Assembly (NCBI GenBank): GCA_021414245.1
Contig: JAIOOU010000014.1
Span: 1-53,359, forward strand
Source: Chloroflexota bacterium
Lineage (GTDB): Bacteria; Chloroflexota; Anaerolineae; Anaerolineales; Villigracilaceae
Direction of reading: 5' to 3'
Length of the DNA: 53,359 nt
This document shows positions 40,634-47,055 of this stretch, one piece after another. Numbering within the stretch: the first letter of the stretch is position 1; each line of letters starts with the position of its first letter. The notes beneath the pieces were generated by a model. That model had not been told where the DNA came from, searched no databases, and saw only the letters and a list, made by a program, of their open reading frames with translations. A program made the translations under genes and the position numbers.

Positions 40634-40775
40634 ATTAGTCTCCTATAAGGTTAAAGCCGCGTATTTGTGTATATCGTATGACTCCGCCTAATCCGGGGAT
40701 ATGCCCCCTAGGTAGGGGATTGGCGTCCCGCGATCAAACTTCATTAAGATAATTCCCGATCTATACCATCCCAAA

Positions 40776-40804
40776 TTGACAATCTTCATCAACTCCTGTA
40801 AACT
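40776..40804 (+). promoter_or_regulatory. promoter of the hydrolase-ligase gene, leaderless start
   Basis: Perfect TTGACA at 40776-40781, a 17-nt spacer, TAAACT at 40799-40804, then exactly 6 nt to ATG 40811. No Shine-Dalgarno exists. This is the clearest leaderless promoter in the window. Confidence 0.72.
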
Positions 40805-40810
40805 CCCTGC

Positions 40811-43294
40811 ATGGATATTGACCTCGACCTGTACCGGCACGAAATCCGGGTTTCCTCCGATCCGCTGGTGCGCCTTTCGGCGATCGATGTCTCCCCGGAG
40901 CTTCCGAAGCACACCATCGTCTTTATTCACGGCTTCGGCGGCAAGGCGGAGCAATGGCAGTATCAAATGCAGAAGTTCGCATTGGATAACCGCGTCATTG
41001 CATTGGACCTGCGCGGGCATGGCCTCTCCGACAAGCCGGCTTCCGGCTACGATATGGCCCGCATCCAGCTGGACCTAGAAACCGTCCTGACCCAGTTGAA
41101 GGTTTCCAAGCCCTTTGTTTTGGCAGGCCATTCCTACGGCGGGGCCATTGTCACTGAATATGCGCTTGCTCACCCCGATCTAGTCGAGAAGTTGATCATC
41201 ATCGCGACAGCGGGCGAGTTCAAATTAAAGCCCCTGTTTAAATTTGCCCTCAACCTGCCATCATCCCTTTTACGCGTGGTGGGTCTCTTTACCCGCCGCT
41301 GGCTGCATGCACCCCCGCATGCCCTGCGCCAGTTCTATTTGACCAACCTCTCACAATGGATCGGCTGGGACCGGTTTACAAAACTGGCCGTTCCAACCCT
41401 GATCATTCGCGGGCACCGTGACCTGGTGTTTGAACGGCCCTTGTTCGAGAAGGTGGCCGCATCCATTCCCGGCGGGGAGGATGTCGATATCGGCGTATCC
41501 GGTCACATGGTCATGCTCGAGCGGCGCGAAGCCGTGGACCGTGCCATCGCGCGCTTCCTCAAAGGCGAGTCCCAAAAATCCTGGCGGGACGCCTCGTTTG
41601 TCGCGCCCAAATCCTCGCGTGACGAGTTGAAGCGTGAACGGGGCTGGCTCAGTCATTATGAAGACGGCGTCCCGTATACTGTGGATGTGCCGCGCATTCC
41701 CGTGCATCATCTGCTGCGTTCCTCCGTGCGGCGCTTCCCAAACCGAACGGCGGTTTATTTTGAAGGCACGCGTCTTTCCTATCGAAAATTAAATCGCCAG
41801 GCCAATCGTTTTGCCAACGCCCTGCTTGCCCAGGGACTTGGCAGAGGCGCGCGCGTGGTGCTGCTTTTACCCAATGTTCCGCAAATGGTGATCGGATATT
41901 ACGGCGCGTTGAAGGCTGGCGCCACCGTGGTGCTGATCCCGCCCATGATCGACCCGGAGGAAGTCTCGCGCCAGGTTAAGGATGCGGACACGGGCGTGCT
42001 GGTCACGCTTTCGATCTGGTCCGGCCTCGCCAAAAAGATCCAAAGCGAAAGTGGCGTGCCGCATGTGGTGTTGACCGATCCTGCGGATTATCTTGCCCTT
42101 CCGAAATATCTCATATCCCGCTGGCGCAATCGCGGCCTGGGACTTGCGAATGCCCTGCATTGGAAACGCTGGCTGGCCGCGCAAAGTGACAAGTCCCCGG
42201 CGGTGGAAGTCATGCCGGATGAACTGGCCGTGATCCAATACACGGGCGGGACCACTGCGCAATCCAAAGGCGTGATGCTTTCGCATCGCAACCTGGTTGC
42301 CAACGCCCTGCAGACCCGTCACTGGCTGCCGCGGGCGGAGGAGGGCCGCGAACGGTTTCTGTGCGTGGTGCCTTTCTTCCATAGCTACGGCATGACCGCC
42401 GCCCTGAACGTGCCCGTTTCCCTGGGCGCGGCCATGATCCTGAAGACACAATTCCAGACCCTGGATGTCTTGAAGACCATCAAGCGCTACAAACCCACCA
42501 TTTTCCCCGGCTCACCGAACATGTATGTGGCCATTAATAATTTCCGCGCTGTAAGAAAGTATGGCATCCATTCCATCAAAGCCTGCATCAGCGGTTCGGC
42601 GCCTTTGCCGGTGGAAGTGCAGGAATCCTTTGAGAAATTAACCAAGGGCAGGTTGGTGGAAGGATACGGTTTGACCGAGGCTTCCCCGATCACACATGCC
42701 AACCCGTTGGGAAAGAACCGCAAGGTGGGCAGTATCGGCGTGCCTTTGCCCTCCACCCAGGCCGCTGTTGTTGACCTGACGGCCGGGCGCAAGGAAGTGG
42801 AGCCGGGTCAGATCGGCGAACTGGCTGTCCGCGGTCCGCAGGTGATGATGGGCTATTGGAAGAATGAGGCCGCCACCGAGGCTGTCCTGACGAATGACGG
42901 CTGGTTGTTGACCGGTGACGTGGCGCAGATGGATGATGACGGTTATTTTCGCATCATCGCACGCAAGGCCGATATGTGGTATCCGGACAAGCCCGGCAAA
43001 CCGGCTTTCCCGCGCGACGTGGAGGAAGTGATCTATGAAATCCCCCAGGTTAAGGAAGTGGCGGTCGTGGCGGTGGCCGGGCATCCCTTCGCCTTCGTGA
43101 TCGCAGGCCGGGAAAAACCAAGCGCCGAGTCGGTCATGGCGTATTGCAAGCGGCGCCTGCCGCCGTATCTTGTTCCGCGTTTTGTGATCTTTATGGAGGA
43201 TTTCCCGAGGACGTTTATCGGAAAGGTGGTGCGGTATCAGTTAGCGAGGATGGTTAATCGACGTGGAACAGGCATCTCTGCTGAGGAAAGCTGA
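40811..43294 (+). CDS. alpha/beta hydrolase fused to acyl-CoA ligase (AMP-forming)
   Basis: 827 residues. Residues 1-260 are an alpha/beta hydrolase: oxyanion HGFGG, nucleophile S108 in GHSYGG, Asp in IIRGHRDLVF, His in SGHMVML. From about 300 an ANL-family adenylating enzyme follows: YTGGTTAQSKGVMLSH (P-loop), GYGLTEASP, LLTGDVAQMDDDGYFRI, and TFIGKVVR with the catalytic Lys. It should activate a fatty or aromatic acid; the hydrolase might release the acid first. The last 25 residues look diverged, and a degraded second copy of this 3' end lies at 45487-45581 beyond an inserted island. Confidence 0.92.
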   Translation: MDIDLDLYRHEIRVSSDPLVRLSAIDVSPELPKHTIVFIHGFGGKAEQWQYQMQKFALDNRVIALDLRGHGLSDKPASGYDMARIQLDLETVLTQLKVSKPFVLAGHSYGGAIVTEYALAHPDLVEKLIIIATAGEFKLKPLFKFALNLPSSLLRVVGLFTRRWLHAPPHALRQFYLTNLSQWIGWDRFTKLAVPTLIIRGHRDLVFERPLFEKVAASIPGGEDVDIGVSGHMVMLERREAVDRAIARFLKGESQKSWRDASFVAPKSSRDELKRERGWLSHYEDGVPYTVDVPRIPVHHLLRSSVRRFPNRTAVYFEGTRLSYRKLNRQANRFANALLAQGLGRGARVVLLLPNVPQMVIGYYGALKAGATVVLIPPMIDPEEVSRQVKDADTGVLVTLSIWSGLAKKIQSESGVPHVVLTDPADYLALPKYLISRWRNRGLGLANALHWKRWLAAQSDKSPAVEVMPDELAVIQYTGGTTAQSKGVMLSHRNLVANALQTRHWLPRAEEGRERFLCVVPFFHSYGMTAALNVPVSLGAAMILKTQFQTLDVLKTIKRYKPTIFPGSPNMYVAINNFRAVRKYGIHSIKACISGSAPLPVEVQESFEKLTKGRLVEGYGLTEASPITHANPLGKNRKVGSIGVPLPSTQAAVVDLTAGRKEVEPGQIGELAVRGPQVMMGYWKNEAATEAVLTNDGWLLTGDVAQMDDDGYFRIIARKADMWYPDKPGKPAFPRDVEEVIYEIPQVKEVAVVAVAGHPFAFVIAGREKPSAESVMAYCKRRLPPYLVPRFVIFMEDFPRTFIGKVVRYQLARMVNRRGTGISAEES

Positions 43295-43373
43295 CCGGCC
43301 GGCATTTTAGACATGGTGGCTGCGCCGCCGCGCCCTCCTCAAAAATGGCTCGTAACAATCTGTAATTATGATT

Positions 43374-43379
43374 TATAAT
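43374..43379 (+). promoter_or_regulatory. -10 element of the protease-Fic cassette
   Basis: TATAAT in AT-rich DNA 25 nt before ATG 43404, with AGAGGA between them. No good -35 is seen 17-18 nt upstream. Confidence 0.45.
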
Positions 43380-43403
43380 TTATGTCTTAAGAGGACGTTT
43401 TAG

Positions 43404-44399
43404 ATGAATCAAAAAAGGCTTGAACTAATTGCAGCTCTTGAGAAAGCTCGATCAGCGCGAGTAATCTCATATATTACAAGTGATCGCAACCCGTTTCCTG
43501 CCCAAATTGCTTTGGACGTTCTTCCCCTTTTTAATCAAGCTTTGGAATCCATAGGTACAACAAAGAAGGTTTTGATATTCTTATATAGTACCGGCGGAAA
43601 TCTCGATGCGCCCTGGCCTTTAATGAGTTTGATTAGGGAGTACTGCGAAGAAGTTGAAGTTGTGATACCTTTTCGCGCCTTGAGTGCAGCGACATTGATC
43701 GCCCTGGGTGCAAATAGGATTATTATGACCCCGCTAAGTGAATTAAGTCCCATTGACCCCCAGGGAACTTTCGTAAATAATGATGGGAAAGCAGAACAAT
43801 ATTCGGTCGAGGATATGGCAAGTTTTATCGATTTCGCGAAAGATAAGATTGGCATCGCGGAGTCACAGCCCTTAAGCGAAGTATTACGGCTGCTCTCTCA
43901 AGAGATTAAGCCCACAGTTATCGGCTCATTAAATAGAACATATTCTCGCATCCGTAGGCTAGCACGAATTATGTTGCAGTCTCATATGAGGGACCCTAAA
44001 CACGAAACTCAAATCACGGAAATAATCAACAATCTCACTCAGTCCCTAGGCTCTCATAATCATTTAATCCACAGACGAGAGGCACGTGACACACTTGGAT
44101 TTGGTGCATTAATTGAAGATGCGTCGCCCGAAACGGAGAAAATCATCAAGGAGCTTTTCGAGTCTTATAAAGAAGATTTGGAACTGAATAAGCCCTTTGA
44201 TCCGTTGAAAATATTGGTCGAAAATGAAACTGAAAAAGACATTATAATAAAACAAGCTTACATTGAAAGTGCAGATATTAGCCATGTTTTTGAGAGTTCC
44301 CTGCATCTTCAATTAAATTCTCAAACGCGGCAAATCAATATGCAACCGCGAGCAATGCCAGCGTGGACAACAGAGTATATAAAGAAAGAAAAAAAATGA
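43404..44399 (+). CDS. SDH-family serine protease (ClpP/crotonase fold)
   Basis: 331 residues, no signal peptide or membrane helix. KKVLIFLYSTGGNLDAPWPL (55-74) gives the oxyanion turn STGGN, VVIPFRALSAATLIALGANR (87-105) contains S94, the likely nucleophile, and SELSPIDPQ (112-120) a conserved Asp. These match the serine dehydrogenase proteinase/SppA-like family (PF01972). The C-terminal half is helical and charged. AT-richer than its neighbours. Its TGA overlaps the next ATG (ATGA), so the three cassette genes are translated together. Confidence 0.85.
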   Translation: MNQKRLELIAALEKARSARVISYITSDRNPFPAQIALDVLPLFNQALESIGTTKKVLIFLYSTGGNLDAPWPLMSLIREYCEEVEVVIPFRALSAATLIALGANRIIMTPLSELSPIDPQGTFVNNDGKAEQYSVEDMASFIDFAKDKIGIAESQPLSEVLRLLSQEIKPTVIGSLNRTYSRIRRLARIMLQSHMRDPKHETQITEIINNLTQSLGSHNHLIHRREARDTLGFGALIEDASPETEKIIKELFESYKEDLELNKPFDPLKILVENETEKDIIIKQAYIESADISHVFESSLHLQLNSQTRQINMQPRAMPAWTTEYIKKEKK

Positions 44400-44719
44400 A
44401 AAACATATCAACAGCAAAACCCGTGAGCAGCAATGTTTTCGCACAACAAATGCAAACCGGCACAAGTTCTGCAATATCATGGCCGATCGTTCAGACCTAT
44501 ATTGAACGGAAAGTCTTACAGCTTTCTGAAAAGGGAGCCTTAAATGCGCTCGGAAAAGTGGCTGCTGTCCATCTTGATCAACCTATAGTGTGGAATGAAT
44601 GGCAAGTTCATGTCGAACAAGAGCCTGTTCTGGTAGTCAAACAAAAAGGCTGGGAAGAGGCAATGGAAGAAGTCCTAACTAATCGGGCCCGGACTTGGGA
44701 GGAGTTAGCTAAGCTTTGA
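44396..44719 (+). CDS. 107-residue protein of the Fic cassette, possible antitoxin
   Basis: Overlaps the protease gene by ATGA and the Fic gene by TTGA. Start MKNISTAKPVSSNVFAQQMQ, then ERKVLQLSEKGALNALGKVA, ending MEEVLTNRARTWEELAKL. No family recognised. Size, charge and position directly before a Fic/Doc gene match a Phd-type antitoxin role, but no (S/T)xxxE(G/N) Fic inhibitory motif is clear. Function as antitoxin is inference from context. Confidence 0.75.
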   Translation: MKNISTAKPVSSNVFAQQMQTGTSSAISWPIVQTYIERKVLQLSEKGALNALGKVAAVHLDQPIVWNEWQVHVEQEPVLVVKQKGWEEAMEEVLTNRARTWEELAKL

Positions 44720-45150
44720 TTTTTCCAAATCGACTGGCGATCATAAATCTCAATCGCCGTCATATCATTCTTAGCGGTGGCACTTGGAATGGTCCTGAAA
44801 ATTTGATAAATCCTGGTACTTTAGAGTGGGCACTGGATGCAATTCAGTACCCACTCTTTGATTTACAGCTCTATCCTTCTATGGCAGAAAAAGCCGCGAT
44901 TCTAGCCTGGTCAATTATTGACGGACATGTATTCTATGATGGTTGCAAGAGAACTGGAATGTCAGTCATTGAAGTCTTCTTGCTAACAAATGGCTATGGC
45001 TTGGACGCACAAGGTGCAGAAATCATAGATTTAGCAAAAAAAATCGCCAAACGAGTCGAAGAACCATACTCATTAGTTGAATTTACTGGTTGGCTGAGAA
45101 GTAGAATTCAACCCCTGAACGCTCCGAGTTTCAGCTATACAATTCCATGA
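44716..45150 (+). CDS. Fic/Doc family protein with altered motif
   Basis: 144 residues from TTG 44716, which overlaps the previous stop. The Doc-like helical core has EKAAILAWSIIDGHVFYDGC then KRTGMSVIEVFLLTNGY. The Fic motif HxFx(D/N)(G/A)NKRT is HVFYDGCKRT here: His, Phe, Asp, Lys, Arg, Thr are kept but Asn is Cys. Fic and Doc enzymes transfer AMP or phosphate to target proteins such as EF-Tu. The exchange may change chemistry or weaken it. Confidence 0.85.
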   Translation: MIFPNRLAIINLNRRHIILSGGTWNGPENLINPGTLEWALDAIQYPLFDLQLYPSMAEKAAILAWSIIDGHVFYDGCKRTGMSVIEVFLLTNGYGLDAQGAEIIDLAKKIAKRVEEPYSLVEFTGWLRSRIQPLNAPSFSYTIP

Positions 45151-45228
45151 GTTCCAAAGAAATGTAAAGAGGGGGAACTACAACTAGGCTGGACTTTTTT
45201 CGTAGGAATAGGAAAAGGAGAGATAACC

Positions 45229-45354
45229 ATGACTCTATTGGATATTCTAAAGTGGTTCGGTTCGCTCTGGCCGGTTTGGGGTGGCATACTACTGGTCATT
45301 TTATATTTCGCAGGGAGATGGCTGATAAAAACGGTTGTGGGTTTGTTCTCTTGA
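45229..45354 (+). CDS. 41-residue single-helix membrane peptide
   Basis: MTLLDILKWFGSLWPVWGGI then LLVILYFAGRWLIKTVVGLF and Ser. AAAGGAGAG at 45214-45222 is a near-perfect ribosome site 6 nt before the ATG, which supports a real gene. One membrane helix (about 13-37) with aromatic ends and a basic C-terminal side. It follows the Fic gene by 78 nt. A toxin-like or anchoring role is possible; no family recognised. Confidence 0.6.
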   Translation: MTLLDILKWFGSLWPVWGGILLVILYFAGRWLIKTVVGLFS

Positions 45355-45395
45355 CTATTCCCAAAAGAAAATTTGATCACGCCCCCACCGGGCTC

Positions 45396-45446
45396 CCGCT
45401 ACCGCACAACTATAGGCATATAATTGCAGAGGTGGTACGGTAGCGG
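45396..45446. repeat. 9-bp inverted repeat around a -10-like site
   Basis: CCGCTACCG (45396-45404) and CGGTAGCGG (45438-45446) are perfect inverted copies 33 nt apart. A TATAAT (45419-45424) lies between them. The pair sits near the right edge of the inserted island, so it may be a recombination or attachment site, or a weak terminator. Confidence 0.45.
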
Positions 45447-45486
45447 TAAAAACAGATTGATTTCAGCAGAAAACCGGAGAAAACTA

Positions 45487-45581
45487 TCGATTTTGAGGGC
45501 ATTTCCCACTCGCCCGCCATCGGAAAGGTCCTGCGCCGCGAACTGGCCAAACGTTATGGAAAGCAAATTGCAGGTGAATAG
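45487..45581 (+). pseudogene. degraded 3' end of an acyl-CoA ligase gene
   Basis: The last 21 codons read IGKVLRRELAKRYGKQIAGE then TAG, a typical acyl-CoA ligase ending with the catalytic-Lys motif. It aligns with the ligase gene at 43190-43250: TTTCCC, an identical 11-mer ATCGGAAAGGT (43217-43227 and 45519-45529) and TGCG follow in the same order. One extra base between TTTCCC and ATCGG breaks the frame. No start or upstream part exists. It marks the right side of the inserted cassette. Confidence 0.7.
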
Positions 45582-45596
45582 AATTTCGCCGCGGAC

Positions 45597-46031
45597 CTAC
45601 TTCTTATTCTTTGTGAATTCCTGCCAGAAAAATATGGCTTCCTTTTCCTGATCCGCCAGCCCCAGCCATCGCACTGCTTCGTGGATCGTATGGAAAAGCT
45701 CCAGGTCCATGGGTAGATTGTCCCCCAGCACCTTGAGCGTGTTTGCCAGCAGACCCATGCTTGAACTTTTTGACAGGATCGCCACACGATCACGTGGATA
45801 TCCATTTTCCTTGTTGTTTGCCATGATGGACGTGGCCTCATGCAGATTTTTGGCTTCGAAGTAAAATTCTGCATTGGTGAGATCCATGAGTATTTTCATG
45901 CCGTGATGACGGCGAGAGTCTTTGAGGTAAATGGAATGGTAAAGATCGAAGTATTCCCTGGCGGAACATTCCCCTTCAAATATATACAGCAGCAGATCAA
46001 AACCAGGGTGTATATCGTAACGGATTGGCAT
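45597..46031 (-). CDS. unknown 144-residue protein
   Basis: From ATG 46031 with GGAGAG upstream. MPIRYDIHPGFDLLLYIFEG, then HHGMKILMDLTNAEFYFEAK and VRWLGLADQEKEAIFFWQE. The arrangement (beta strands with FEG, then DL, then helices) resembles SpoIIAA/STAS-like small proteins but the match is weak. It converges on the ligase remnant and is divergent from the hydrolase gene at 46180. Confidence 0.72.
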   Translation of the reverse strand: MPIRYDIHPGFDLLLYIFEGECSAREYFDLYHSIYLKDSRRHHGMKILMDLTNAEFYFEAKNLHEATSIMANNKENGYPRDRVAILSKSSSMGLLANTLKVLGDNLPMDLELFHTIHEAVRWLGLADQEKEAIFFWQEFTKNKK

Positions 46032-46179
46032 ATCAGCTCTCCAGAAAGTTGCCATTGCCATCTTTCGACGAAACTTCGCCGTTCAAGTACAGGTAATTCA
46101 TAGTATCACATTTCGCAGAACCGGGAATTTTTGTGAAATTGGGGAATATTTGAAATGAATTGGACAGGAAGAAACATCA

Positions 46180-47052
46180 ATGGATTTGAGAACCGACAAT
46201 ATCAAATATGAAAGTGCGATGCTTGCCAATCATCAAAAAGTGAATTTTGTTCACGCGGGACTGGGTGCTCCGGTGATCCTTACTCATGGTCTCGCGGCCT
46301 CGCTGCACGATTGGGATGATCTGCTGCCGGAACTGGCCGGGGCCGGGTACGCGGGATATGCGCTGGATCTGCTCGGGCATGGCGAAAGCGAAAAACCGGA
46401 AAGTCGCTCCGCATACACCGTCGAAAAAGTGTACGAACATTTTTCGGAATGGATCGACCTGCTGGAAATCGGCCGGCCGATGACCTTGATCGGTCACTCG
46501 CTGGGGGGCGCACTGTCCCTTCTGTATGCGATCCGCAATCCGCAGCGTGTCAATGCCCTCGTGCTGGTCAATCCCTTTTATGACCTCAAACAATTATCCA
46601 CGGTCATCCAATCCCCGCTGCTGCGCAGGGTTCTGGGCAGCCACATTCTTGACCTGACACCCTACTGGCTGTTCCGGGTCTTTGTGGACCTGACCAGCTT
46701 CAACTATTATGCCGGGCATCTCCAGCCGCATATTCTGCCCGAACACATCCGCTATCAAACCGCTTTGGATTTTAAGCGCGCCTCTTCCGGCATCTATAAT
46801 ATCGTGCACACCCTTCCCAGCCTGCTGGCCGATCTGCCCCATCTGCGGCAGCCCACCCTGCTGGTGTGGGGCAGGCGCGATCAAACCCTGGCCCCGTCCT
46901 CCTTCCCGAAACTTTCCGCGCTGATGACGAACGGGGTGACTTCACATTCCATGCCGGTCTGCGGACATGTGCCGCATCAATGCCATCCTGAAAAATTCAA
47001 CCCGCTGGTCATGAATTTCCTGCATGACCAGCATCTCTCGTCTGCGCCGTAA
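46180..47052 (+). CDS. alpha/beta hydrolase
   Basis: 290 residues. Oxyanion HGLAA (36-40), nucleophile S107 in GHSLGG, acid in LVWGRRDQTL, base His in CGHVPHQCHPEKF. DLLGHGESEKPE follows strand 4. This is the MhpC-like branch with many possible substrates (esters, epoxides, halides). AGGAAG precedes the ATG. Stops 3 nt from a convergent gene. Confidence 0.9.
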   Translation: MDLRTDNIKYESAMLANHQKVNFVHAGLGAPVILTHGLAASLHDWDDLLPELAGAGYAGYALDLLGHGESEKPESRSAYTVEKVYEHFSEWIDLLEIGRPMTLIGHSLGGALSLLYAIRNPQRVNALVLVNPFYDLKQLSTVIQSPLLRRVLGSHILDLTPYWLFRVFVDLTSFNYYAGHLQPHILPEHIRYQTALDFKRASSGIYNIVHTLPSLLADLPHLRQPTLLVWGRRDQTLAPSSFPKLSALMTNGVTSHSMPVCGHVPHQCHPEKFNPLVMNFLHDQHLSSAP

Positions 47053-47055
47053 AAT

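Noticed and set aside
40811-43294. OleBC olefin-biosynthesis fusion
   Set aside because: Hydrolase-ligase order is similar, but no OleA or OleD gene is near and the ligase motifs look like ordinary acyl-CoA ligase.
45424-45651. 75-aa plus ORF over the ligase remnant
   Set aside because: It reads the frame-shifted part of the decayed ligase end and then the antisense of the next gene; no ribosome site.
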